From: Rhodanobacter sp. MP7CTX1 | Lineage (GTDB): Bacteria > Pseudomonadota > Gammaproteobacteria > Xanthomonadales > Rhodanobacteraceae | Direction: 5' to 3' | Length of the DNA: 64,000 nucleotides | Assembly: GCF_014205795.1 (NCBI RefSeq) | Contig: NZ_JACHCN010000018.1 | Coordinates: 1-64,000, forward strand | Shown: piece after piece, positions 43,600 to 51,831 of the stretch | Layout: each line of letters starts with the position of its first letter | Position numbering within the stretch: the first letter of the stretch is position 1 | Made by a program: the position numbers and the translations under genes | The notes under the pieces: model-generated | What the model saw: the letters and a program-made list of their open reading frames with translations, nothing else | Database searches by the model: none | What the model was told of the DNA's origin: nothing

Positions 43600-44178
43600 A
43601 TGGTTACCGATTCGACCGCGAAGGCCCGCAACTGGTGGAAATTCGCTTTCTTTGTTGCGCTCGTTGCATTCGAAGTGGCGCGAGAAGAGGTCATCGTTCA
43701 GGCCCACGAGCCGTCTACTGGGAACCTGTTCGACATGCAATCCAATGGGAACATGGTAAGCGCCGAGGGCCAGTGGTTTCGTAGCGACTCGGGGTCGCCT
43801 TTGGTTTCCAATGCCACCGCGATTCAGTGCGAAAAGGACACCAAGACCTGTATTGAAGCCCAGACCACGCTGTTGAACTACGATGTTCGAACTGCCTACG
43901 CGTCGATCAGCGTGTATGACATCACCGAGTTCACGGATACTTCCGTGACGTATGAGAATGATTCCGCAATCTGCGCTACTTATCGCGTGCACATCGACTT
44001 GGCGCAGAAGCGCGTGACGGCGTCCACGGACCTAAAACAAACCTCTGAAAAAGTATGCGCGAAGATTGAAGCTCACATCCCAATGGAATTGAGCGACTCC
44101 ATTCGGCGGCAGCAAAGCAATGGCCCGTGGATGGAAGGTCACTTCCTTCCCCTGTTGCGTTTGATAAGACATCAGTAA
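43600..44178 (+). CDS. Hypothetical membrane-anchored or secreted protein
   Basis: 192 residues, Shine-Dalgarno AGGGGAAA. An N-terminal hydrophobic segment (WWKFAFFVALVAFEVA) could be an anchor or uncleaved signal; the rest is beta-rich with two Cys pairs (CEKDTKTC, and single C at CATYRVH and KVCAKI). No family recognised. Probably co-transcribed with the gene at 42801. Lower GC than the core genes on its left, consistent with acquisition. Confidence 0.6.
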   Translation: MVTDSTAKARNWWKFAFFVALVAFEVAREEVIVQAHEPSTGNLFDMQSNGNMVSAEGQWFRSDSGSPLVSNATAIQCEKDTKTCIEAQTTLLNYDVRTAYASISVYDITEFTDTSVTYENDSAICATYRVHIDLAQKRVTASTDLKQTSEKVCAKIEAHIPMELSDSIRRQQSNGPWMEGHFLPLLRLIRHQ

Positions 44179-44200
44179 ACAAAACGGCCGACGCGCTCGC

Positions 44201-44234
44201 AAAAAAGACCGGGCACCCGCGCCGCTGCCCGGTC
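44201..44234 (-). terminator. Minus-strand terminator after the terminase relic
   Basis: Stem gaccgggcagc/gtgcccggtc on the minus strand, followed by TTTTTT. Ends whatever minus-strand transcript reads through 44249-44418. Confidence 0.75.
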
Positions 44235-44248
44235 AAAGCCTCGGGCGA

Positions 44249-44418
44249 TCACATATCATCGAAAATGTTTTGCGCGGCTGGTGGACTCGCGCAGATGCGG
44301 GCGCCGTCGCTCGGCGTCAGTCCCAGCAAGGTCAGGCAGCGCTCAAAGCGGCGCAGCACCGGAAGCAATAGCTCGTTCGGGTTGTTGCGGAGGGTTTGCA
44401 ACAAGACGGCAAGAAAGA
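44249..44418 (-). pseudogene. C-terminal relic of a phage terminase small subunit (P27-like)
   Basis: In a 67-codon frame the last 55 residues (LLQTLRNNPNELLLPVLRRF then LTLLGLTPSDGARI, ending AAQNIFDDM before the stop) resemble the end of P27-type terminase small subunits, where a helix is followed by FGLTPSxRxRI. The first 12 codons derive from the RAYT flank (AENEPDPGLF), so the gene was cut by that element. A perfect terminator follows. Family assignment rests on a short motif and is tentative. Confidence 0.4.
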
Positions 44419-44422
44419 GCCC

Positions 44423-45252
44423 GGGGTCAGGTTCATTTTCCGCCAGGCTCAAGTCTACGGTTGCACGATTTTCTTTGGCCTCCCACGCTCCTGGATGGCG
44501 GCAACACGGTCGAGCTCCGCTTCGATCGCCTCCTGGAAACGCGTCGTTCCCAGCGCGCGTTGCTTTTGCACGTAAGAGCGAATCTCGTCTAAGCGGTCAT
44601 CGCTGATGGCATCCAGGAACAGTTCGCGATAAGCCTTACACCTTTCTTCAGCGTTTGAGCCCAGCGACAGATATTCGGCGTGCGGCTCCACCAATCGATC
44701 ATCCACTCCGCAGGCGTTGGCGTGGTAGCTGCTCCACGCATATCGCTCCGGGGTATCGACCATCGCCGCACGTACCGGATTCAATTCGATGTAGCGATAG
44801 CAAGTGAGCAGGTAACGCTCGCTATCGATCAGGCACGCTTTGAACCGTCCTTCCCACAGCGTACCTGTGCGATGGTAAGCCTGATTGAAGTAGGCCACGT
44901 AGCGCCGTCCCAGCCGCTGCATGACGTGCGAGATGGCACCGGCACCCTCCGGCGTCACCAGAAGATGTACGTGGTTGGTCATCAACACATAGGCGTGTAC
45001 ACGGCAACTTGTCTGCTTTGATGCCTCACGCAACGACTCAAGATAGAAACGGTAGTCCTGCTCTTGCAAGAAGCACGGCTGCCGATTGTTGCCTCGCTGG
45101 ATCACGTGTTGTGGCACGCCAGGCAGATCGAGACGGGGTTGACGTGCCATGGCGCCATCCTGGGCCGGAATGATGCGCCATCGTCGCAATCCTTACCGAG
45201 CTTTGCTGCCCTCCAACGCCCTCCCGGAGCGTCAGAAAATGAACCTGACCCC
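44423..45252 (-). mobile_element. RAYT element with flanking inverted repeats
   Basis: The transposase gene at 44455-45150 is bounded by perfect 18-bp inverted repeats, ggggtcaggttcattttc (44423-44440) and its complement (45235-45252). The left arm cuts a terminase-like frame, and the right arm abuts the repeat at 45262. A decayed copy of the left end is at 56205-56345. Confidence 0.8.
44455..45150 (-). CDS. REP-associated tyrosine transposase (RAYT, Y1_Tnp)
   Basis: 231 residues from MARQPRLDLPGVPQHVIQRG. HUH motif MTNHVHLLVTP and the catalytic Tyr region LLTCYRYIELNPVRAAMV are intact, as is WEGRFKACLID. RAYTs are single-copy relatives of IS200/IS605 transposases that act on REP sequences. 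REP palindromes are present in this window at 21464, 28384 and 32401, making a functional link plausible. An in-frame upstream start adds 13 codons. Confidence 0.93.
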   Translation of the reverse strand: MARQPRLDLPGVPQHVIQRGNNRQPCFLQEQDYRFYLESLREASKQTSCRVHAYVLMTNHVHLLVTPEGAGAISHVMQRLGRRYVAYFNQAYHRTGTLWEGRFKACLIDSERYLLTCYRYIELNPVRAAMVDTPERYAWSSYHANACGVDDRLVEPHAEYLSLGSNAEERCKAYRELFLDAISDDRLDEIRSYVQKQRALGTTRFQEAIEAELDRVAAIQERGRPKKIVQP

Positions 45253-45261
45253 GACCCCGCT

Positions 45262-45344
45262 ATTTGCGCGAGAGTGAATTGACGATCGCCTGAATCCGGC
45301 CACGCACCCGAGAAGGCGTGCGACTTACTCTATATACCGATGCA
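45262..45344. repeat. Unnamed 83-bp repeat, copy 1
   Basis: Shares about three quarters of positions with 58284-58366, including atttgcgcgagagt, ctgaatccggccacgcacc and taaccgat/tataccgat. Contains a small hairpin CGCAC..GTGCG. Copy 1 begins right after the RAYT inverted repeat and ends about 105 bp before a small zinc-ribbon gene. Confidence 0.65.
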
Positions 45345-45450
45345 TCCCTACTGAGCGCGTGAAAGCGCCAACGCATAAGACGAGCTGAGCTATATTGCGG
45401 TCAGCGTGACTGGGGCACGCGTTAGCGAGAAAGCCAAAAGGAGAGGCACC

Positions 45451-45789
45451 ATGGCACTTATCAAATGCAAGGATTGCAACGCGGACGTGAGCGACGCGGC
45501 GCTGGCCTGCCCCACGTGTGGTCGACCCATGGCATTCCAGGCGAGCGCTACAGAGCGGGCGTCACCGCCGCCTGAGACGCGAATGCCCAAACCCAGGAAT
45601 CCAACGCGTGGCATCGCCCTGCTGATACTCGCTTGTGTCGCTGGCCTCATTTTCTGGATGTATCTATCACCTATCAGTCACTCGACTGTAGACATTCAAC
45701 TACCGTCTGCTGCCAGGGCAAAGCCCGCAACGGCGCCCGCAGCCACATCGACGGCCAACCAGGCACCGGCCACGGATGACGAACATTAG
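45451..45789 (+). CDS. Small zinc-ribbon membrane protein
   Basis: 112 residues, Shine-Dalgarno GGAGAGG before MALIKCKDCNADVSD. An N-terminal zinc ribbon (CKDC..CPTC), a Pro-rich linker, one membrane helix (GIALLILACVAGLIFWMYL) and a low-complexity Ala/Thr tail outside. Similar zinc-ribbon proteins with one helix are common hypothetical proteins; function unknown. Confidence 0.75.
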   Translation: MALIKCKDCNADVSDAALACPTCGRPMAFQASATERASPPPETRMPKPRNPTRGIALLILACVAGLIFWMYLSPISHSTVDIQLPSAARAKPATAPAATSTANQAPATDDEH

Positions 45790-45924
45790 CCGACTGGAAA
45801 GTTCGGCCGGCCCAGTCGTTGGCGATACGTCGGGAATTTGAACAGTTTATTTGGTCTATGTATAAGATGGCGAGACCGCACTGATCGGAACATCGTTCCA
45901 AGTGTCGGTCTACGGGGGAGTGTG

Positions 45925-47151
45925 ATGTTCAAGATGGAATGCCGTCTCGGCTACCTCATTTTTTGTTGCCTGCTCGGTGTGGTTTTAACCACAAATACGC
46001 TAGCCCAAAGCGTGCGCGCAGGGGAGTCTCTGCCCGCGCCGGCGAGTTCGTCGTCCGCACCCTATTCACCCACCGTGTCATTCGGGTATTTGCCCGCGTT
46101 GCAGGTTGCCACGCCAAAGCCCAACAGTCCCTATGTAGCGAACGATTTCAATGGCGACGGTACGTCTGATCTGCTTTGGTTCAATCCCTCGCTTAGCAAA
46201 GTGGGTTATTGGACGATGACGGCCACCACGGCTGGCGTGATCTTTTCGGGAGGCGGAGTCACGCGAACCGGTAGCCGTACATTCAACGTCACACCCGGAT
46301 ATTTCGTCGGCGCTTCGGGAGACTTCAACAATGATGGCTATGCCGACCTGATCTTCACGAGTGCCAACCGTGACCTCTGGCTTTGGACCAACAACCACCA
46401 GGGCGGCTTCACTTCGACGGAAATCGGCACTTACCCCAGCCAATGGCAATTGGTGGGTGCGGGCGACATCGATGGCGACGGTTATGACGATCTGCTTTGG
46501 GTAGATCCATCGGATTGCGAGTTCGCCTACTGGACCATGCGTGGTGGCGCCCGTACGGGTTACAAGATCATCCCCATTGCGTGTGGCTACTACCCAATGG
46601 GTATTGGCTACTACTCGACCAGCAACCGTCTGAGCATCCTGTGGACCAGCGCCGCACATGACCTCTACGTCTGGGACAGCACTGCCAACGGCTTTGTTTC
46701 AACCAACCTCAGCATTGACCTGACCTACGTATGGGCTTTCGGTGGCGGCTTTATGGGAAACAGCATGGGTCTGGAGTTCTGTCAGCCGTATGACGGTTCC
46801 GATGGCCCCCTAGGTTACGGCTCAGATTACGGCGCTCTGTATTCCCGCACATTTGATGCGAGGGGCAATCAGACTGGCTTTGCAGGCGAAGAAAACTGGG
46901 GCGGTGGTGGATTAAGCGTTCTGGGCTCGGGGGGATATATCATCCAGGCCGACGGCGTAAACGCCACTGGCCTGTATACGATAAATCAAACGTCCTCAAC
47001 GATCAGTACTGGCGGATTGCAGGGCTCGGACCGCAATTTCTCGGGCAATGCGCCCGACTATCCGGGCGACGACGACCAGTGGACCTATCCCGTAGGATGG
47101 TACGTCGTTGGCGCTCCGGTAAACGGCACGGCACCTTTACCCTGGCACTGA
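45925..47151 (+). CDS. Secreted FG-GAP/VCBS repeat protein
   Basis: 408 residues from MFKMECRLGYLIF (after GGGGGAG). Signal peptide, Ser/Ala/Pro-rich linker, then FG-GAP-like repeats with Ca-binding loops: DFNGDGTSDLLWF, DFNNDGYADLIF, DIDGDGYDDLLW, separated by WTM and GGF words. The C-terminal 150 residues are glycine/tyrosine-rich and unassigned. The repeat unit is closely similar to the tail of the S53 peptidase at 48162. Probably an extracellular beta-propeller; ligand unknown. Confidence 0.85.
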   Translation: MFKMECRLGYLIFCCLLGVVLTTNTLAQSVRAGESLPAPASSSSAPYSPTVSFGYLPALQVATPKPNSPYVANDFNGDGTSDLLWFNPSLSKVGYWTMTATTAGVIFSGGGVTRTGSRTFNVTPGYFVGASGDFNNDGYADLIFTSANRDLWLWTNNHQGGFTSTEIGTYPSQWQLVGAGDIDGDGYDDLLWVDPSDCEFAYWTMRGGARTGYKIIPIACGYYPMGIGYYSTSNRLSILWTSAAHDLYVWDSTANGFVSTNLSIDLTYVWAFGGGFMGNSMGLEFCQPYDGSDGPLGYGSDYGALYSRTFDARGNQTGFAGEENWGGGGLSVLGSGGYIIQADGVNATGLYTINQTSSTISTGGLQGSDRNFSGNAPDYPGDDDQWTYPVGWYVVGAPVNGTAPLPWH

Positions 47152-47175
47152 GTGCAAAATCCGACCAGCCTTGAT

Positions 47176-47209
47176 AAAAAAGGACCGCTCTCAAGCGGTC
47201 CTTTTTTTT
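47176..47209 (+). terminator. Terminator after the FG-GAP gene
   Basis: Perfect stem ggaccgct/agcggtcc with a 4-nt loop, followed by eight T residues (and preceded by six A, so it could also stop minus-strand transcripts from the response-regulator gene). Confidence 0.9.
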
Positions 47210-47270
47210 GCTGTTTGCGACAGGTTCTTGGCAATCGCGAAGAAGCGCGATACCGGTGGGTGACCCCGCA

Positions 47271-48041
47271 CTACCCTTGACGTGACACCAGCACATACCC
47301 TTTTCCGTGCACGGCATTCAGGGGTAGTGGAACACCAAGTACCTGCAACACTTTTTTTCGCAAGCGGTGGATCAACACATCAAGCCGCTGCGAATCAAAA
47401 TCGATACCTTCCGCCGCGAATTTCTCGATCAGCGCATCGCGAGACATGACCTCATTGGCGCTTTCCATCAAGGGAGCCAGCAATCGACTTTCGGATTGGG
47501 TCAGGGCGACCACGCCTCCCACCGGCGACAACAGGCACCAACCGTTGGCGTCGAGATGCCAATGACCGGCAACCGGGTGTGGCGTTGTTCGCAACCGCCT
47601 CGCAAGGCTGTACAGCGTGGCCGCCAACAGATCGATATCGATCGGTTTGGACAGATAGGCATCGGCACCTTCACTCAGGCCCCGTATGCGGTCAGTCGTT
47701 TCCGCTCGCGCTGTGAGCATGATGATGCCGATACTGGCAATCCTCGCGCGTAGCTGACGTGCCACCTGGAAACCGTCGGACTCGGGCAGCCCCACGTCCA
47801 GCACCACGATGTCTGGGGGACGTTGCTGGATTTGCTGATTCAAGTCAGCGGGGTGCCCGATGGCCGCCACGTCGAAGCCAAATTGCAGCAGGTTGGGTAC
47901 AAGCACGTGGTCCCGCAGCAGCTCATCGTCTTCCAGCAGGAGGACGCGTAACGACGGCTGGGAACTCAAAGGCTTTTCGGAATCAGGGCGTGAACGCATA
48001 GTCGAAGCATATTGCATGTGCAGTCGAGATCGTTTCGACAC
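47271..48041 (-). CDS. OmpR-family response regulator
   Basis: 256 residues from GTG with GGCAGG at 8 nt; in-frame ATGs at 48017 and 47999 lack a Shine-Dalgarno. Receiver domain (about 31-145): acidic pair LLLEDDE, phospho-acceptor Asp in VVLDVGLPESDG, Thr in MLTARAE, Lys in YLSKPID. C-terminal winged helix (about 160-256) with SESRLLAPLMESANEVMSRD and HGKGYVL. Flanked by two FG-GAP-bearing secreted proteins and near a hybrid histidine kinase, its likely partner. Confidence 0.9.
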   Translation of the reverse strand: MSKRSRLHMQYASTMRSRPDSEKPLSSQPSLRVLLLEDDELLRDHVLVPNLLQFGFDVAAIGHPADLNQQIQQRPPDIVVLDVGLPESDGFQVARQLRARIASIGIIMLTARAETTDRIRGLSEGADAYLSKPIDIDLLAATLYSLARRLRTTPHPVAGHWHLDANGWCLLSPVGGVVALTQSESRLLAPLMESANEVMSRDALIEKFAAEGIDFDSQRLDVLIHRLRKKVLQVLGVPLPLNAVHGKGYVLVSRQG

Positions 48042-48106
48042 TCATCATACCTGCCCTGCCTTGCGAGGGCCGATCCATGTATTTGCGCATGTGCTGAAAC
48101 GTCACC

Positions 48107-48139
48107 AAAAAAAAGAGGCCGGTAAGGAAACCCGGCCTC
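48107..48139 (-). terminator. Terminator of the S53 peptidase gene
   Basis: On the minus strand the stem gaggccgg/ccggcctc (9-nt loop) is followed by eight T residues, 22 bp after the peptidase stop codon. Confidence 0.88.
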
Positions 48140-48161
48140 GATAACTTACATCCTTTTTGTC

Positions 48162-51100
48162 TTAGTAGGGCGAGGAGCCCAGACCCGGGGTGAGAACGTT
48201 GTTGACAGAACCCGCGCTACCCGCCACCACCCCACCCTGCAGGCGGTTTGGCTGGATCTTGGCACCGGCAGGAATAACCAGCGGATTGCCATTTCGATCG
48301 GCTACGCGGAACGAACCAAAACCGCCATTGCCATTGCCCTGCCACTCGTAGACATCTCCAGCAGTACCCACCCACAGGAGATCGGCCACGCCGTCACCGT
48401 CGAAGTCCGCGATGCTTGCCAGGGTGTAACCCGGTGTCACATTGAACGTGTGCTGGGAAGCAACGGTGTAGCCATCCACCGTCCAGATGGCTATCTGATT
48501 GCTTGCGGCGTTGGTCCAGACCAGGTCCGTGGTGCCATTGCCAGTGAAGTCGCCGGCACCGAACAGGGTGAAGCCAGCCGGACGATCCGAAGTGCTGTGC
48601 GCAACGTAGCCGCCTTGTTGGTCGTTGATCCACACATAGACACTGTTGTTGTTCGGGCTGGTCCACACGATGTCGGCATAGCCATCGCCATTGACATCGG
48701 CCAGCGTCGGCACGTAGCCCGGTGCTACCTTGGTGAGCGCCGAGACGTTGACCTGGAGTTCACCACCATTGACGAACTGCCACCAGCCGAACTGTGCTGT
48801 GCTGGCGTTGAACCAGAACAACTGTGACTGTCCGCTGCTGTCGGTAACAGCCTGGCCGGCCAGCTCCCATCCAGCGGGGAACGGAGACCCGACTGCCTGT
48901 TTGGCATAGCCGCCCGATGCGTCACTTTCCCATATGTAGAGTTGGTTATCCGGGCCGGTCCATGCCAGCAACGGGATGTAGTAGCCACCCAAGTTGCCCT
49001 CCGCGCCAATGCTATAGCCCGGGCTGATGGCTTGGCTGACACTCTGCAGCACGGTACTGCCCTTCATGCCCAGCGACATCAACGTGCCCTTGACCGGGTC
49101 CACTACAGCGATATCGCTATAGCCATCCGTCAGCACACTGTCGTTCGACATGAAATCGTAGGGCGGGTAGTAGCCATGCTGGAACGGCTTATAGAATTTC
49201 GTGATCGCATTGACCAGGTTAGTCGCGTTGATGCTGCCAAGTCCGGTCGCCAGGCTATAGCCGGAGTTGGCGAGCCATGCCGGCCCAAGTTGAAGAGTGC
49301 TGCCGCCATTGCCCACGGCAATACCAAGCTGTTGGGTGGTCGCACCGGAATAGCAGTTGTTCGTGCCGGCAAAGCAAGGCTCATCGATATCGCCAACGGT
49401 AATATCGTTGAATATGCAGTTGCTACTGATGTTCAAGCCGTTGGAAGCATTGCACGCCTGCAGCATCGCTGTATTGGGCGAGCCATTGGCGCCGTATTCC
49501 TTCGATGCAAGCGCATAGAACGCGGGGAGTACGTTACCAACCGGTTGACCGACACTCTGGTTGATCAGTGCCTGCACGCCCGCCATCGCTGGAGCTGCGA
49601 ACGATGTGCCGCCGGCACTGTTGAGAACGACATCATCTGGATTGCTGTAGTCGCAAGGCGAGCCCTGCACGACCGGTGGTTCGTCCGGATCGCCGCTACT
49701 GTTCTGAATGACGTCGGACATGCAGTAAACCAGTGCATGGCCAAAGAAGCCGTTGGCGGCAAACAGCGACACATCCGGCAAGGTGCGCGCATTTTCATTG
49801 CTCTGCCCATAGATACCGATCTGCCACACGGGCTGGGCGTTCATGATGCTCGAGCCACCGCTGCCGCCGGCGGTTGAAATCAGTCCTTCCTGGCCTACGG
49901 TTGGGTCGTTACACGCAGTGATGCCGTCCGGGAATTGAAGCAACGTATAGATCACGCTGCTGGCACACGAATCGTTCCAGGTCATTTCCGGGACATAGCC
50001 CACAGCCGACTGATAGTGCGCCAGATTAGCCGAGGTCCAATACGGGCCGTAGTTGGTGAAGTCGTTGAAGTCGGTGCCGCCGACTGCCACGTCGAAGGGT
50101 GACGAGGCCAAGCCGTTGACCGATAAGCCGTGTGTAGCCGCTGGCTGGTTGTCGTCGCATCCCACCGAACCGGAATCTCCGCTGGATACAAACACGGTGA
50201 TGCCTTCGGACGCGGCGAGCTCCCACATCCCGTTGGCCAGGCCAAGGGTGCTCGCATCCGTCATGTCGTCTTGCTCGCACTCACCGTAACTGAGGCTGAG
50301 AATCGACGGTTCGGGGTTACCGATCAGCCTGCCGATGATGATGTTTTCTGCGGCCTGAAGCGGCCCGAAAGTGGCACTGTTGGTGTCATCGCAAGTAGCG
50401 AATTCGATATTCGCATCAGGAGCGGCAGCTCCAGCCCATTCGGTATCCAACGCGGCCTCCGGCTCGTCGCCATTGCGGGCCGGATCCGTACAGCTGGTAT
50501 CACCGGGAAAGATCCCGGGATTCACAAAGCTCACCGTGCCGGCGGTGTTGGCCGGCAGGAAAGCACTTCGGAAAGCCTGGATATCCCCAGGCAGCACCTC
50601 GGTGCGCTCCAGCACCGCAACGGTTTGGCCAGCACCGCGAACAGGCGTGCCTTCATTCCACAAGGGATTGACGTTGTAGATCGTGTTGAAGTCCGCCGGG
50701 ACCACGTCGTACGTAGTCTCCGGAATGATGTCGCCCCCGGGCACGGTAAACTGAGGCGCACCGCCAGCCTTGGCAATGGACTTCCACTTGCCGGTTTTCT
50801 TGTCGCGGGTCACGGTACCGACGTTGTGATACTGCGGCTTGGGGAAGAAGTTATTCAGTGACGCAACACCAGCGACAACCGGTGCCAGCGCGGCTGGAAT
50901 CTGCTGTCTGTCAGTATTGGCGAAATGTTTTTGGCCATTGACCGAATAGCTGTGCAGTGACGTATGGAAAGCGTGTCCCAGTGCATTCGCCGTACCCGAG
51001 AAGCGAATCATGGTACCCGTCGGCAATACTTCAACCGAGGTCATGCCCTGGGCCTTCAGCCAGTCGGTGACCTTGCTGATGTCGGCCTGTGCCGGCCCAA

Positions 51101-51470
51101 ACAATGTGCCGGCCTGCGTTGCCGAAAGCCAGTGGTGAAAGTAGCTCGACCCTGGCGTGCTCAGCTGATGAACGTAGGCATCGAACTGCTTTTGCTTGGC
51201 ATCGCTGCGCTTGAGCAGCAGGACGACATTGCGGATCGTCTGCGTTGATGGCAATGCCCCGGCATCGTTGGCCGATACTGCCAGCGCGGGAACAGTACCC
51301 GCGGGGACAAAAGTCGAATTGTCGACGGCCTTCGTAATTCGTGCCGTGTCCGGCGAATAGTTCGGATAGTAGTTGGCTGCCTGCGCGGGCATCGCGTGCG
51401 CCCCCGCCGAGAAGGCGCCGGTGAGCAGCAGACCTGCCCCCGCCAGCCATGAAGTGGATCTTGTAGACAT
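48162..51470 (-). CDS. Secreted S53 (sedolisin/kumamolisin) peptidase with C-terminal FG-GAP domain
   Basis: 1102 residues starting MSTRSTSWLAGAGLL after GGGGGTAGC. Signal peptide; activation prodomain (about 60-210; FDAYVHQLSTPGSSYFHHWL, SAAQAGTLFG-type); catalytic domain (about 240-690) with the Glu/Asp pair in EPEAALDTEWAG, oxyanion Asp in FVSSGDSGSVG, and nucleophile Ser in GGTSFAAPAMAG. Then about 100 residues of linker, and three to four FG-GAP repeats (DVNGDGYADIVW, DFTGNGTTDLVW, DFDGDGVADLLW). Acid endopeptidases of this family are secreted as zymogens. The FG-GAP tail may bind cell surface or substrate, and is shared with 45925-47151. Confidence 0.93.
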   Translation of the reverse strand: MSTRSTSWLAGAGLLLTGAFSAGAHAMPAQAANYYPNYSPDTARITKAVDNSTFVPAGTVPALAVSANDAGALPSTQTIRNVVLLLKRSDAKQKQFDAYVHQLSTPGSSYFHHWLSATQAGTLFGPAQADISKVTDWLKAQGMTSVEVLPTGTMIRFSGTANALGHAFHTSLHSYSVNGQKHFANTDRQQIPAALAPVVAGVASLNNFFPKPQYHNVGTVTRDKKTGKWKSIAKAGGAPQFTVPGGDIIPETTYDVVPADFNTIYNVNPLWNEGTPVRGAGQTVAVLERTEVLPGDIQAFRSAFLPANTAGTVSFVNPGIFPGDTSCTDPARNGDEPEAALDTEWAGAAAPDANIEFATCDDTNSATFGPLQAAENIIIGRLIGNPEPSILSLSYGECEQDDMTDASTLGLANGMWELAASEGITVFVSSGDSGSVGCDDNQPAATHGLSVNGLASSPFDVAVGGTDFNDFTNYGPYWTSANLAHYQSAVGYVPEMTWNDSCASSVIYTLLQFPDGITACNDPTVGQEGLISTAGGSGGSSIMNAQPVWQIGIYGQSNENARTLPDVSLFAANGFFGHALVYCMSDVIQNSSGDPDEPPVVQGSPCDYSNPDDVVLNSAGGTSFAAPAMAGVQALINQSVGQPVGNVLPAFYALASKEYGANGSPNTAMLQACNASNGLNISSNCIFNDITVGDIDEPCFAGTNNCYSGATTQQLGIAVGNGGSTLQLGPAWLANSGYSLATGLGSINATNLVNAITKFYKPFQHGYYPPYDFMSNDSVLTDGYSDIAVVDPVKGTLMSLGMKGSTVLQSVSQAISPGYSIGAEGNLGGYYIPLLAWTGPDNQLYIWESDASGGYAKQAVGSPFPAGWELAGQAVTDSSGQSQLFWFNASTAQFGWWQFVNGGELQVNVSALTKVAPGYVPTLADVNGDGYADIVWTSPNNNSVYVWINDQQGGYVAHSTSDRPAGFTLFGAGDFTGNGTTDLVWTNAASNQIAIWTVDGYTVASQHTFNVTPGYTLASIADFDGDGVADLLWVGTAGDVYEWQGNGNGGFGSFRVADRNGNPLVIPAGAKIQPNRLQGGVVAGSAGSVNNVLTPGLGSSPY

Positions 51471-51831
51471 GCTACCCCCAGAGGTTGAGTAAAAAGCCAC
51501 AAGCACAGACCACCGGTGGCGCTGCAAGGCGTCACCGTCTATGTATTTCCCATGGCGTCGCGGAGCTGTACCCCTCGATACAGCTTGCTCTACACCACCC
51601 TAGCTCACGCACCAGGTTTTTGCACATACAAAACCTTGACTAAACTTTCAAAAACTTTCCATAGTGGGGAGGGGACCTGAAATCCGCTGCCCACTCCCTC
51701 CGGCGTGATCGGTGGCTGGAAATCCGGGCCCGCGGAACTCCACACACCGTAGCCGTTCGGCGAGGACGTCATGTCCCGCCGTCGACCACGGCTGACATTC
51801 ATGACTAGCCGCTGTGGGAAGAAGAAAAACC
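51471..51831. promoter_or_regulatory. Divergent regulatory region between the S53 peptidase and the hybrid kinase
   Basis: 361 bp without a gene. It contains a palindrome agctgta/tacagct (51574-51595), a second inverted repeat aggtttt/aaaacct (51614-51636) and, next to it, a plausible plus-strand promoter with tandem 8-bp direct repeats. Layout suggests shared control of both genes. Confidence 0.6.
51636..51665 (+). promoter_or_regulatory. Candidate promoter overlapping tandem AAACTTTC repeats
   Basis: TTGACT (-35 like) and CATAGT (-10 like) are separated by 18 bp. Inside the spacer the word AAACTTTC occurs twice (51642-51649 and 51652-51659) with 10-bp periodicity, the geometry used by OmpR-family regulators. 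An activator-dependent promoter for the hybrid kinase is possible. Confidence 0.45.
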
